Source: Albidovulum sp.
GTDB lineage: Bacteria > Pseudomonadota > Alphaproteobacteria > Rhodobacterales > Rhodobacteraceae
DNA length: 43,453 nucleotides
Assembly: GCA_015491895.1 (NCBI GenBank)
Contig: WFVA01000026.1
Location: 1-43,453 of the forward strand
Direction of reading: 5' to 3'
In this document: in pieces, positions 22,803 through 31,383 of the stretch
Layout: each line of letters opens with the position of its first letter
Numbering within the stretch: position 1 is the stretch's first letter
Notes under the pieces: model-generated
Told to the model about the DNA's origin: nothing
The model's database searches: none
What the model saw: the letters and a program-made list of their open reading frames with translations, nothing else
Translations under genes and position numbers: made by a program

Positions 22803-23267
22803 TCAGCCAATCTCGAAAACGGCTTCTATTTCAACCGCAACGCCAAAGGGAAGCGAAGCCGCGCTCACCGCCGCGCGCGAATGGCGCCCGGCCTCGCCAA
22901 ATACCTCTACCATCAGATCGGAGGCGCCGTTGATCACCTTCGGCTGATCTGTGAAATCGGAGGTGGAATTGACGAATCCCGTCAGCTTCACCACGCGCTT
23001 CAGACGCGAAAGATCTCCGCCACAGGCAGCGCGCAGCTGGGCAATCAGGCTGATGGCACAGCTGCGCGCCGCCACGACCCCCGCCTCCACTTCCATATCC
23101 GCACCCAGCTTGCCGCATATGAATCCGCTCTCATCGGCCGAAATCTGGCCCGAAACGAACACCAGATCCCCGGCGATCACCCAGGGCACGTAATTCGCCG
23201 CTGGAGCAGGCGCTTCGGGAAGGGTGATCCCCAGCTCCGCCAGGCGCTTTTCATAGGTATCCGGCAT
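22803..23267 (-). CDS. RidA family protein (YjgF/YER057c/UK114)
   Basis: The 154-residue protein is of the RidA superfamily, whose founding members hydrolyse reactive enamine/imine intermediates. LVFVSGQISAD and a long helix CAISLIAQLRAACGGDLSRLKRVVKLTGFVNS are typical, the latter given here only in outline (about 69-102). Near the C-terminus RAAVSAASLPFGVAVEIEAV is the usual Arg/Glu-containing strand. It is of the longer ~150-residue subtype rather than the ~128-residue RidA proper, so deaminase activity is not certain. AGGAG lies eight bases before the ATG. It leads the RidA-GDPD-FemAB-like minus-strand run. Confidence 0.88.
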   Translation of the reverse strand: MPDTYEKRLAELGITLPEAPAPAANYVPWVIAGDLVFVSGQISADESGFICGKLGADMEVEAGVVAARSCAISLIAQLRAACGGDLSRLKRVVKLTGFVNSTSDFTDQPKVINGASDLMVEVFGEAGRHSRAAVSAASLPFGVAVEIEAVFEIG

Positions 23268-23340
23268 GCCTGCTGCTCCTGTCTTCCATGTTGCCTGCCC
23301 TGAAAGCTATATTCCCTTCTCCCCAAGGGAAACCGCAAAA

Positions 23341-24669
23341 TCAAGATTCCCTGAAGGCCTTGCGGAAATAGTCCGTAAACGGCTTGACGAGATAGGCAAG
23401 TGGCGTGCGATCTGCCGTACGCATGAAGGCTTCGACAGGCATCCCCGGCACCAGCGCCACATCCGGGCCGAGCTTTGTCATCTCGCCCTCGTCAAGCACG
23501 ATTTCGACCCTGTAATAGGGCAGCCCCGTGCGTTCATCCACGAAGGCATCGGCGGATAATTTTGCAACCCGCCCCTTGAGATCAGGTGTGGTGCGGGCAT
23601 TGAAAGCGGGAAAGCGCAATTCGGCCTCCTGGCCCGGGTAAACCTCATCCACGTGAATCGGCGGCAGACGGCCGGCGATCACCAGCGGGCGATCCTGGGG
23701 CACGATGTAGAGGATCGGTTCGGCCGGGCGGATCACGCTCTGCGGGCCGAAAACGGTGAGCCCGTAAACCACGCCCGAAACCGGCGCGCGGATATCGAGG
23801 CGGGCAAGCTTCTCACGCGCGGCATTGCGTTTTTCCGTCAGTTCCAGCTCCCGCACCCGCAGATCCCGCAGCCGGGTGATGGCTTCCTCGCGCCGGGTGG
23901 TGGCAAGCTTCAGGATCTCGAGATCAAGCTCCGTGATCCTGCCTTCGGCCTGCGCCTTGCTGGCCGCAAGCTCCCCCATGCGCCCGCGAAGCTGGGCATC
24001 CTCGCGCTGAAGCGCCAGCACGCGCGAGGCCTGGGCGAGGCCGCGATCCAGCAGGGATTGCTGATTTTCAAGCTCCTGGCCGATAAGCGCAAGCTGCTTT
24101 TCAAGCGCGTCCTGCTGCGCCTCGATCCCCTCGATCTGATTGGCGATCTGTGCCCGGCGCTTCTGCAGCTGCTCCGTGGATCTGGCGAGCGTTTCAAGCC
24201 TCGCGCGAAATAGGCGGCGCTGCCCTTCGATCAGGTCAGCCACTTCGGGATTATCCCTCGCGGCCTCGAGAAGCTCCGGGTCGAAGGTGATTTCGTCCAG
24301 ATCGTCCCTCTCGGCCTCCAGCCTGGCACGGCGAGCCTGAACCTCATGCAGCTGGCTCTCGATCGTGTTGAGCTCGGTCTGAATGGATGTGGGATCGAGC
24401 CGGATCAGGATATCCCCTCCCTCGACACGATCGCCTTCCTTCACCAGAAGCTCCGCCACCACCCCGCCATCGGGATGCTGCACCACCTGGCGATTCTGCT
24501 CCACCTCCACCTGGCCGCTGACGATCACCGCTCCCGATATCCGCGCCATCACCGCCCAGGTGCCGAACCCGCCGACAAGCACAAGGAGCGCCAGGAAGCC
24601 GAGCAGCAGCGGCCGGCGCGCCGACCAGGGCGCGTCTTTTTTGACGGAAGAAGGCGCCTTCTTGTTCAT
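23341..24669 (-). CDS. HlyD-family type I secretion periplasmic adaptor
   Basis: The 442-residue membrane fusion protein would link an inner-membrane ABC exporter to an outer-membrane TolC-like channel. It has a single N-terminal membrane segment (about 20-41), a lipoyl-like half motif ([21 protein letters not shown]), a long alpha-helical coiled coil (about 95-290) and the second lipoyl half with [15 protein letters not shown]. The C-terminal beta domain ends in [19 protein letters not shown], typical of PrtE/HlyD adaptors. Its ATG overlaps the ABC gene stop by four bases (ATGA). No TolC gene is in this window. Confidence 0.93.
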   Translation of the reverse strand: MNKKAPSSVKKDAPWSARRPLLLGFLALLVLVGGFGTWAVMARISGAVIVSGQVEVEQNRQVVQHPDGGVVAELLVKEGDRVEGGDILIRLDPTSIQTELNTIESQLHEVQARRARLEAERDDLDEITFDPELLEAARDNPEVADLIEGQRRLFRARLETLARSTEQLQKRRAQIANQIEGIEAQQDALEKQLALIGQELENQQSLLDRGLAQASRVLALQREDAQLRGRMGELAASKAQAEGRITELDLEILKLATTRREEAITRLRDLRVRELELTEKRNAAREKLARLDIRAPVSGVVYGLTVFGPQSVIRPAEPILYIVPQDRPLVIAGRLPPIHVDEVYPGQEAELRFPAFNARTTPDLKGRVAKLSADAFVDERTGLPYYRVEIVLDEGEMTKLGPDVALVPGMPVEAFMRTADRTPLAYLVKPFTDYFRKAFRES

Positions 24670-26405
24670 GTCACTCCTCCCTGCCCCCCGGAGCGGCGGA
24701 TTTCTTCATGATTGCGCACCATCGCTCTCAGCACCTCATCCTTTGGCCCGAAGGCCTTGCACGCGCCCCCCTCGATCACCATCAGCATGTCGCATTCCTT
24801 GATCGCGGCCGGGCGGTGGGCCATGATGATGACGGAGCGCCCCTCCGCCTTCATCTGCCGGATCGCCAGATTGAGCGCCAGCGATCCCTCGTTGTCGAGG
24901 TTGGAATTGGGCTCATCAAGCACCAGGATCACCGGATCGCCATAAAGCGCCCGCGCCAGCCCCACGCGCTGGATCTGCCCGCCCGAAAGCCGCCCGCCGG
25001 CGGCTGTGACGCGGGTGTTGTAGCCATCGGGCAGGCGCATGATCATCTCGTGCGCCGCGGCCTTCTTCGCCGCCGCCACGATCGCCGCCTCATCCGGGCT
25101 GGCCTCGAGGCGGGCGATATTCTCGGCAATCGTGCCATCGAAAAGCTGCACCCGCTGGGGCAGATAGCCGATATGGCGGCCGAGCACCTCGGGATCATAC
25201 TGATCGAGCGTCGCGCCATCGAGCCGGATCTTGCCGCCCGCGGGACGCCAGAGGCCGGTGATCGCATTGGCAAGGGTCGATTTGCCCGCCCCGGAAGGCC
25301 CGATCACGCCGAGCGCCTGCCCCGGCTCAAGGCGAAAGCTTACCATCCTGAGGCTGGCCATCTGCTCACCCGGCGGCACGACGGTCAGCTGCTCGGCAAC
25401 CATGAGTGCACGCGGCCGCGGCAGGGCGATGCGCGGCCGGTCGGGGGAAATCGCCGCGAGCAGGCGGCCAAGACTCTTCCACCCTTTCATGGCGCGCTGC
25501 ACGATCGCCCATTGCCCGAGCGCAAGCTCGATCGGCGCCAGCGCGCGGCCCATCATGATCGAGGCGGCGATCATGGCACCGGCGGTAAGCTCGCCCTTCA
25601 GCACGAGCCAGGCGCCAAGCCCCAGCATGGCGCTTTGCAGGAACAGGCGGAATGTCTTTGTAGCCGTTGAAAACACACCGCCGAGATCAGCGGCGCGGAT
25701 AGATTGCTCGAGCGCTTCGCGCCGCGCCCGCTGCCAGCGATCGAAGGCCGCCTTGCCCATGCCGAGGCTCTGGACGAGATCGGCCTCGCTGCGGATCTGC
25801 TCCGCCATAAGATTGGCCACATGCCCCGCCCTGCCCGCCTCGAGCACCGGCTTTCGGGTTGTCGTCTGGTTGATCAGGGTGATGAGGATCAGAAGCGCCC
25901 CCCCGCCCAGCGCGAGAAACCCGAGCCAGGGATGAAACAGGAAGATCGCCGCCAGAAACAGCGGCGCCCAGGGCAGATCGAAAAGAGCGATCATCACCGG
26001 CGAGGAGAGGAGCCGTTGCACCGCCTCGAGATCACCAAGCGCCGTCGCCGCCTCGGTCCGCGCCCGCGCGGTCGTGCCGGCCTTCAGGACGGCCGCGAAA
26101 ACCCGCCGCTCGAGCCGCGCCTGAAAGCGCGCGCCAATACGCGCCAGCACCCGGCCGCGGGCATAATCGAGAATACCCATCATCAGGAAGAGAAAGGCAA
26201 CCAGCACGAAGAGCGCGAGCAGGGTTTCCTCCGAGCGCGAGCCCAGCACGCGATCATAGACCTGAAGCATGAAGATGGGCCCCGTCAGCATCAGGAGATT
26301 GACGAAGGCGCTGAACACCGCCGCCGCCACGAAAAGCCAGCGGCTTTCTCGCCGCACCGCGCGCAGCTCCTCGGGGCCGTGCGGCTGTTCGTTTGCGTGT
26401 TTCAT
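24666..26405 (-). CDS. Type I secretion system permease/ATPase (PrtD-like ABC exporter)
   Basis: The 579-residue half-transporter fuses a transmembrane domain (about 20-310, starting [20 protein letters not shown]) to an ATPase domain with Walker [10 protein letters not shown] (near 365-373), signature [15 protein letters not shown] and Walker [14 protein letters not shown]. This is the PrtD type without an N-terminal peptidase-like domain, used with C-terminally signalled substrates. I chose the ATG at 26403-26405, the usual family length; the ribosome binding site is weak and longer starts exist upstream. It leads a two-gene operon with the HlyD adaptor and is divergent from mlaA. No RTX substrate is visible nearby. 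Confidence 0.92.
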   Translation of the reverse strand: MKHANEQPHGPEELRAVRRESRWLFVAAAVFSAFVNLLMLTGPIFMLQVYDRVLGSRSEETLLALFVLVAFLFLMMGILDYARGRVLARIGARFQARLERRVFAAVLKAGTTARARTEAATALGDLEAVQRLLSSPVMIALFDLPWAPLFLAAIFLFHPWLGFLALGGGALLILITLINQTTTRKPVLEAGRAGHVANLMAEQIRSEADLVQSLGMGKAAFDRWQRARREALEQSIRAADLGGVFSTATKTFRLFLQSAMLGLGAWLVLKGELTAGAMIAASIMMGRALAPIELALGQWAIVQRAMKGWKSLGRLLAAISPDRPRIALPRPRALMVAEQLTVVPPGEQMASLRMVSFRLEPGQALGVIGPSGAGKSTLANAITGLWRPAGGKIRLDGATLDQYDPEVLGRHIGYLPQRVQLFDGTIAENIARLEASPDEAAIVAAAKKAAAHEMIMRLPDGYNTRVTAAGGRLSGGQIQRVGLARALYGDPVILVLDEPNSNLDNEGSLALNLAIRQMKAEGRSVIIMAHRPAAIKECDMLMVIEGGACKAFGPKDEVLRAMVRNHEEIRRSGGQGGVT

Positions 26406-26586
26406 GTATTGCTTTTCATCTGTTGCCGTTTCGCTATCCCGGGCCACTCTCCGCCCCATGCCGCCATGCCATGCCTTGCAAGATCCGCCCCTTGGGCTTA
26501 CCTCTGTCCGAAACGCGGGCGCAGGGGGCGGATATGCCTTCATTGCCTCATATCACTGAATCGCGAGCAAGCAATCGAGATCGGAC

Positions 26587-27348
26587 GTGTCGGGAAAAAG
26601 CCATAACCACAGCAGGCGGGCAGCGCAACTGCTGAGCCTTTTTGGCATCATCCTGCTTGCCGCATGCGCCGCCAGGAATCCGCCGCCCGATCAGATCCAT
26701 GATCCGTATGAGGAAAAGAACCGCGAGGTTCATGAGCTGAACAAGAAGATCGATCGCCTCTTCCTGCGCCCCATTGCGCGGGGCTATGGCAGCGTGGTCC
26801 CTGAACCCGTGCAAGACGGCATCCGCAACTTCTCCGGCAACCTCGCCACGCCCGGCCTGGTGGTCAACAACCTCCTTCAGCTCAATATCGAAGATGCGCT
26901 GCACAATGCCACGCGCTTTCTCTTCAACAGCACGCTCGGCCTTGGCGGCATTCTCGATCCTTCCGACGGCATGGGCCTTTACGAGCGCCCCACGGATTTC
27001 GGCGAAACCCTCTACACTTGGGGTTTTGGCGAAGGGCCCTATGTGGAGCTCCCCCTGCTCGGCCCCTCCACCCAGCGCGATGCGATCGGCAAGTTCGTGG
27101 ATCTCTTCACCAACCCGGTGATGTATCGCCTGCCCGACAAGGAAAAATACCTAGCGCGCCTCGCGGCGATCGGCAGCAAGCTCACGGAGCGCAATCTCTA
27201 TTCGAACACGCTCGATTCAATCCTCTACGAAAGCGCCGACAGCTACGCCCAGGCGCGCCTTCTCTTCCTGCAGAACAGGCGTTTCGAGCTCAGCGGCGGC
27301 ACCAGTGATGAAAGCACGGAGATCTTCGATGAAATCTACGGTGAATGA
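26587..27348 (+). CDS. mlaA: Outer-membrane lipoprotein MlaA (VacJ)
   Basis: The 253-residue lipoprotein removes mislocalised phospholipid from the outer leaflet of the outer membrane and passes it to MlaC. A lipoprotein signal ends at Cys27 (LLAAC). MlaA features follow: DPYEEKNREVHELNKKID, VVPEPVQDGIRNFSGNL, NNLLQLNIEDA, GLGGILDPSDGMGL and GPYVELPLLGPSTQRD. It starts with GTG. It overlaps mlaC by 20 bases, so the two are made together. The MlaFED inner-membrane complex is not in this window. A GAATC lies 25 bases before the start. Confidence 0.95.
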   Translation: MSGKSHNHSRRAAQLLSLFGIILLAACAARNPPPDQIHDPYEEKNREVHELNKKIDRLFLRPIARGYGSVVPEPVQDGIRNFSGNLATPGLVVNNLLQLNIEDALHNATRFLFNSTLGLGGILDPSDGMGLYERPTDFGETLYTWGFGEGPYVELPLLGPSTQRDAIGKFVDLFTNPVMYRLPDKEKYLARLAAIGSKLTERNLYSNTLDSILYESADSYAQARLLFLQNRRFELSGGTSDESTEIFDEIYGE

Positions 27349-27964
27349 ACAGATCACACGCCGCGCGGCCCTGAAAGGCATCTGCGCCCGCACGTTCGCC
27401 CTTGGCGGGGCACTGGCAATCCCCGGCCCGGCATTCGCAGCCGAATTGACGACCGAAGAAGCCCGCAGGCTGGTGGACAGGCTCGTTGGCGAGATCAATC
27501 AGGTAATCAACTCCGGCAAACCCGAAGAGTGGATGCTGCGGGAATTCGAGAAGATCTTCGCCAAATATGCCGATGTGCCGGCCATCGCCCGCTATGCCCT
27601 GGGTGTTGATGCGCGCCGGGCATCGAAACAGCAACTGCGCGAATTCACCAAGGCCTTCCAGCGCTACATATCGCGCAAATACGGGCGCCGCTTCCGGGAA
27701 TTCATCGGCGGCAGAATCGAGGTGAAGAGGGCGCGCAAACTGAAGAAATTCTACGAAATAAAGACGATCACGAAGCTGCGCGGGCAGGAGCCCTTCGAGG
27801 TCGTGTTTCATGTATCGGATCGCTCCGGCAAGCCGCTGTTCTTCAACATCTTCATCGAAGGCATCAACATGCTCCTGAGCGAGCGCGAGGAGATTCAGGC
27901 CATGCTTGATCGCCATGGCGGTGATATCGATGCCCTGATCCGGGATCTCAAGAAGGCCGCGTGA
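27329..27964 (+). CDS. mlaC: Phospholipid-binding protein MlaC with Tat-like signal
   Basis: The 211-residue periplasmic protein carries phospholipid between MlaA and the MlaFED complex. The chosen ATG (27329) has GGAG upstream and gives a signal peptide with a twin-arginine motif (TRRAALKG, Arg11-Arg12) and a likely AFA|AE cleavage near residue 37. The mature part shows MlaC/Ttg2D features: EFEKIFAKYADVPAIARYALG and RKYGRRFREFIGG. Export in a folded state would be unusual for MlaC and is inferred only from the motif. The start lies inside the end of mlaA. Confidence 0.92.
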   Translation: MKSTVNEQITRRAALKGICARTFALGGALAIPGPAFAAELTTEEARRLVDRLVGEINQVINSGKPEEWMLREFEKIFAKYADVPAIARYALGVDARRASKQQLREFTKAFQRYISRKYGRRFREFIGGRIEVKRARKLKKFYEIKTITKLRGQEPFEVVFHVSDRSGKPLFFNIFIEGINMLLSEREEIQAMLDRHGGDIDALIRDLKKAA

Positions 27965-28007
27965 TGGCGCCGCCCGGCAATGCACGATTTGTTGAGCATC
28001 GGAAAAA

Positions 28008-28036
28008 TTGACCTCCCGGCGGGAACTGTCTAGAAT
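28008..28036 (+). promoter_or_regulatory. Putative sigma-70 promoter of regA
   Basis: TTGACC (28008-28013), exactly 17 bases, then TAGAAT (28031-28036): each box matches consensus at five of six positions. It starts 44 bases after the mlaC stop and 57 before the regA start. GAATC (28033-28037), a GANTC site, overlaps the -10 box. Confidence 0.7.
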
Positions 28037-28064
28037 CATTCGAGAACAGGATCCGGGGGCGCAT

Positions 28065-28619
28065 ATGGCCGAAGAAAAGAATTTAGAAATCGGCAATGAC
28101 AAATCCCTGCTGCTTGTCGATGACGACGAGCCGTTCCTGCGCCGCCTGGCCCGCGCCATGGAAAAGCGCGGCTTCGAGCCGGAAACCGCCGGCTCCGTGG
28201 CCGCCGGCAAGGCCATTGCCACGGCCCGCCCGCCGGCGTATGCGGTCGTCGATCTCAGGCTCGAGGATGGGAATGGCCTCGACGTGGTGGAACTCATCCG
28301 CGAAAAACGGCCGGATTCCCGTATCGTCGTGCTAACAGGCTATGGCGCAATTGCCACGGCCGTTGCCGCGGTGAAGATCGGCGCCACCGATTACCTTTCC
28401 AAGCCGGCGGATGCCAACGACATAACCGCCGCCCTGCTGGCAAAGCCCGATGAGCTGCCCCCGCCGCCGGAAAACCCGATGAGCGCCGATCGCGTGCGCT
28501 GGGAACACATCCAGCGCGTCTATGAACTCTGCGACAGGAACGTGAGCGAAACCGCGCGCCGGCTCAACATGCACCGCCGCACGCTCCAGCGCATTCTGGC
28601 AAAGCGCAGCCCGCGGTGA
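28065..28619 (+). CDS. regA: Redox response regulator RegA/PrrA/ActR
   Basis: The 184-residue regulator has the same length as RegA/PrrA of Rhodobacter, which with sensor kinase RegB controls photosynthesis, respiration, CO2 and N2 fixation genes by redox state. The receiver domain has the acidic pocket (VDDDEP), phospho-acceptor Asp63 (VVDLRLEDGNG) and Lys in YLSKPADAND. A proline linker (PPPPENP) follows, then the characteristic Fis-type helix-turn-helix ending VSETARRLNMHRRTLQRIL. It has its own promoter. No regB, senC or hvrA lies next to it here; ahcY, linked to the reg locus in R. capsulatus as I recall, is about 1 kb downstream. Confidence 0.95.
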   Translation: MAEEKNLEIGNDKSLLLVDDDEPFLRRLARAMEKRGFEPETAGSVAAGKAIATARPPAYAVVDLRLEDGNGLDVVELIREKRPDSRIVVLTGYGAIATAVAAVKIGATDYLSKPADANDITAALLAKPDELPPPPENPMSADRVRWEHIQRVYELCDRNVSETARRLNMHRRTLQRILAKRSPR

Positions 28620-28972
28620 GATTTGCGGCCGGGGCTCTGCTGCTCGCGCTCTGCGCCTGCGGGGCCGCGCCGCAGCCAGCACCATCTAGATCAGCCCCGA
28701 GGATTCACCTTCTGCCCGATGCGGGTGGACTTGCCGTTATGCCGATAGACATGCGCATCGATTTCGGCCGCTCTCCCGAGGGCGTGATCCACGCGCTTGA
28801 TCGCGAGATCGGCCCCCACCGCGAACTGCCCCTTTCGGGCTGCCCGCAGGGCGTGCGGGAACGGCTGCAATGGGGTGATCTCGTGCTGACGTTCAGCGAT
28901 GAGCAATTCATCGGCTGGCGGAGGGGGGCTCATGCCCGGGGTATCGTCTGCGCTGGCGGGAATGCAGGATGA
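28616..28972 (+). CDS. Small putative lipoprotein coupled to regA (unknown family)
   Basis: A 118-residue product that starts with a GTG overlapping the regA stop by four bases (GTGA). The first ~15 residues (MRFAAGALLLALCACG) look like a lipoprotein signal with Cys13 or Cys15 as lipid site. The rest contains VMPIDMRIDFGRSPEGVIHALDRE and a lone Cys in PLSGCPQGVRERL; I do not recognise a domain. Direct coupling to a response regulator suggests co-expression but does not prove a shared task. The end runs close to the terminator-like element at 28974. Confidence 0.65.
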   Translation: MRFAAGALLLALCACGAAPQPAPSRSAPRIHLLPDAGGLAVMPIDMRIDFGRSPEGVIHALDREIGPHRELPLSGCPQGVRERLQWGDLVLTFSDEQFIGWRRGAHARGIVCAGGNAG

Positions 28973-28973
28973 C

Positions 28974-29014
28974 GAGGGGGCCAGCCCCCTCGGACCCCCG
29001 GAGTATTTTTCCCA
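28974..29014. repeat. Terminator-like hairpin with Rhodobacterales-type dispersed motif
   Basis: A 7-base-pair stem GAGGGGG/CCCCCTC (28974-28980 with 28985-28991) is followed by CCCCCGGAGTATTTTT. It lies between two convergent genes, the small lipoprotein gene and the HD gene. The CCCCCGGAGTATTTTT...AAGATGAAG string resembles a sequence I recall as recurring many times in Rhodobacteraceae genomes after genes. Its role as terminator is plausible from the T run; the repeat status cannot be tested within this window. Confidence 0.55.
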
Positions 29015-29023
29015 AGATGAAGA

Positions 29024-29617
29024 TCAGCCGATTTCCCTGAGCAGGGCCTCGTGCCGGGCGGTGAAATCGGCGCGCACTTCACGCGGCGGGCGCAGGCGGA
29101 TACCGAGATTTTCGACAATCTCCGACGGCGGCCTGCCGAAGAACCTGTCGGCCTCGGATCGGCTGAAGCCCGCGATCTGGACAGCTTCGAGCCAGGCGCT
29201 GATCCTGTCCGCCTTCTTGATCCGCCGCATGACGGCGGCAGGCAGCTTTGCGGGCAGGCCGAAACGGATATGGATCGCGGCGGAAAGGCGCTCGTCCAGC
29301 GCGCCGTAGCCGGGGCCGACGGCTGCCTTCACGGGCGAGATCATATCGCCGATCACATATTCCGGCGCATCATGCAGGAGTGCCGCGAGACGCCATCTGG
29401 GATCGGCCCGCGGATCGAGGCGCGAATGGATTTCCTCCACCAAGAGGGAGTGTTCGGCAACCGAGAACGGATGATCGCCGATTGTCTGGCCATTCCAGCG
29501 GGCCACGAAGGCGAGGCCATGGGCGATGTCCTCGATCTCGATATCCATCGGGGTGGGATCGAGAAGATCCAGGCGGCGGCCCGAGAGCATGCGTTGCCAG
29601 GCGCGGGGCTGTTTCAT
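29024..29617 (-). CDS. HD-domain phosphohydrolase (YfbR-like)
   Basis: A 197-residue HD-superfamily hydrolase, likely acting on nucleotides or other phosphate monoesters. The metal-binding H...HD...D set is visible in [13 protein letters not shown] and [16 protein letters not shown], with a later Asp in [14 protein letters not shown]. The N-terminus [20 protein letters not shown] is typical of the YfbR-like group. Two adjacent ATG codons are possible; AGGA spacing favours the one at 29615-29617. It is divergent from ahcY with 116 bases between starts. Confidence 0.88.
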   Translation of the reverse strand: MKQPRAWQRMLSGRRLDLLDPTPMDIEIEDIAHGLAFVARWNGQTIGDHPFSVAEHSLLVEEIHSRLDPRADPRWRLAALLHDAPEYVIGDMISPVKAAVGPGYGALDERLSAAIHIRFGLPAKLPAAVMRRIKKADRISAWLEAVQIAGFSRSEADRFFGRPPSEIVENLGIRLRPPREVRADFTARHEALLREIG

Positions 29618-29733
29618 CATTTCCTCATCTTCACGGCATATCGCGGGGTTTGGCGCGTGGGGCATTCCTGCCATTGTGGCGCGCGATGGGCAATGCTATC
29701 TGGGCGCAAATCAACACACGAGGAGAACGGCAG

Positions 29734-31128
29734 ATGCCGAAGGACTACATCGTAAAGGATATCTCACTGGCCGATTTCGGGCGCAAGGAGCTCGATATCG
29801 CCGAAACCGAAATGCCGGGCCTCATGACGCTGCGCGAGGAATACGGCGAAGAAAAGCCGCTCAAGGGCGCGCGCATCGCCGGCAGCCTGCACATGACGAT
29901 CCAGACCGCCGTGCTGATCGAAACACTGAAGGCGCTGGGCGCCGATGTGCGCTGGGCTTCCTGCAACATTTTCTCGACCCAGGATCACGCTGCCGCCGCC
30001 ATTGCCGCAGGCGGCACGCCCGTTTTCGCGATCAAGGGCGAAACCCTGGAGGAATACTGGGATTACGCCGATCGCATCTTTCACTTCGAGGAAGGCACCG
30101 CCAACATGATCCTCGATGATGGCGGCGATGCCACCATGTATGTGCTGCTCGGCGCGCGAGTGGAAAACGGTGAGGAAGATCTGATCGCCGTGCCGCAATC
30201 GGAAGAGGAAGAGGCGCTGTTTGCCCAGATCAGGAAGCGCATGAAGGAAAGCCCCGGCTGGTTCACCAAGCAGCGCGATGCGATCAAGGGTGTGAGCGAG
30301 GAAACCACCACCGGCGTGCACCGCCTCTACGAGCTGATGAACGAGGGCCAGCTCCCCTTCCCGGCGATCAACGTGAACGACTCGGTGACGAAATCCAAGT
30401 TCGACAACAAATACGGCTGCAAGGAAAGTCTGGTGGATGGCATCCGCCGCGCCACCGATACGATGATGGCCGGCAAGGTGGCCGTTGTCTGCGGCTATGG
30501 CGATGTGGGCAAGGGCTCGGCGGCGAGCCTCGCCGGCGCCGGCGCGCGCGTGAAGGTGACGGAAGTGGATCCGATCTGCGCCCTGCAGGCGGCGATGGAC
30601 GGCTTCGAGGTGGTGCGGCTCGAGGATGTGGTGAAGGATGCCGACATCTTCATCACCACGACAGGCAACCGTGATGTGATCCGCATCGAGCACATGCGCG
30701 AGATGAAGGATATGGCCATCGTCGGCAATATCGGCCATTTCGACAACGAAATTCAGGTTGCTGCTCTGCGCAACCACAAATGGACCAACATCAAGGATCA
30801 GGTGGACATGATCGAGATGCCCTCGGGCAACCGGATCATTCTCCTCTCCGAAGGCCGCCTCCTCAATCTCGGCAACGCCACGGGCCATCCGAGCTTCGTG
30901 ATGAGCGCCTCCTTCACCAACCAGGTGCTGGCCCAGATCGAGCTCTGGACGAAAGGCGATCAATACGAAAACAAGGTCTATATCCTGCCCAAGCATCTCG
31001 ATGAAAAAGTGGCGCGCCTACATCTCGACAAGATCGGCGTGAAGCTCTCCAGGCTCACACCCGAGCAGGCCGAATATATCGGCGTGCCGGTGGAAGGCCC
31101 GTTCAAGCCGGAGCATTACCGCTACTGA
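29734..31128 (+). CDS. ahcY: Adenosylhomocysteinase
   Basis: The 464-residue enzyme hydrolyses S-adenosylhomocysteine to adenosine and homocysteine, keeping methylation reactions running. Diagnostic parts are [16 protein letters not shown], the NAD-binding [27 protein letters not shown] and the C-terminal PEHYRY. Length matches the bacterial ~465-residue type. The ATG has GGAG nine bases upstream. A weak promoter (TTGTGG at 29674, 17 bases, TATCTG at 29697) lies in the divergent gap. I see no sign of a SAH riboswitch in the short leader. A strong terminator follows at 31145-31173. Confidence 0.98.
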   Translation: MPKDYIVKDISLADFGRKELDIAETEMPGLMTLREEYGEEKPLKGARIAGSLHMTIQTAVLIETLKALGADVRWASCNIFSTQDHAAAAIAAGGTPVFAIKGETLEEYWDYADRIFHFEEGTANMILDDGGDATMYVLLGARVENGEEDLIAVPQSEEEEALFAQIRKRMKESPGWFTKQRDAIKGVSEETTTGVHRLYELMNEGQLPFPAINVNDSVTKSKFDNKYGCKESLVDGIRRATDTMMAGKVAVVCGYGDVGKGSAASLAGAGARVKVTEVDPICALQAAMDGFEVVRLEDVVKDADIFITTTGNRDVIRIEHMREMKDMAIVGNIGHFDNEIQVAALRNHKWTNIKDQVDMIEMPSGNRIILLSEGRLLNLGNATGHPSFVMSASFTNQVLAQIELWTKGDQYENKVYILPKHLDEKVARLHLDKIGVKLSRLTPEQAEYIGVPVEGPFKPEHYRY

Positions 31129-31144
31129 GGCTGGAGCAGGACAG

Positions 31145-31173
31145 GCGGCCGGGAAATGCCCGGCCGCGCTTTT
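31145..31173 (+). terminator. Rho-independent terminator of ahcY
   Basis: A 9-base-pair GC stem (31145-31153 with 31159-31167), loop AAATG, then GCTTTTC. It starts 17 bases after the ahcY stop. Confidence 0.88.
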
Positions 31174-31271
31174 CGCCGATATGGCAAAAGGCCAATGACC
31201 GGCGCATTTCTGCAACAAGCGGAAACCGGCCAAAGCAGCCGAATTGAAAGGCGTTATGAAGCTGATTAGTA

Positions 31272-31298
31272 CCTCTTGGGGATCAAGAGGCGTTTTTT
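31272..31298 (+). terminator. Second hairpin terminator in the leader of the sugar transferase gene
   Basis: A perfect 7-base-pair stem CCTCTTG/CAAGAGG (31272-31278 with 31284-31290), loop GGGAT, then CG and six T residues. It is 143 bases after the ahcY stop and 86 before the sugar transferase start. Since ahcY already has a terminator, this one may act as an attenuator or end a small RNA. Confidence 0.8.
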
Positions 31299-31383
31299 CC
31301 CTCTGGATTTCCATGCTCACCTGGCATTCAATCAGGGCGGGAGCAGGCTGCCCGGGCAATAACGATCAGAACAAGGAACAGAA

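Noticed and set aside
29248-29733. A 162-residue N-terminal extension of AhcY
   Set aside because: It is antisense to the HD gene and Arg-rich; the 29734 start gives the standard AhcY N-terminus.
29618-29733. SAH riboswitch before ahcY
   Set aside because: The gap is only 116 bases and shared with the divergent HD gene; I see no matching conserved core or pairing.
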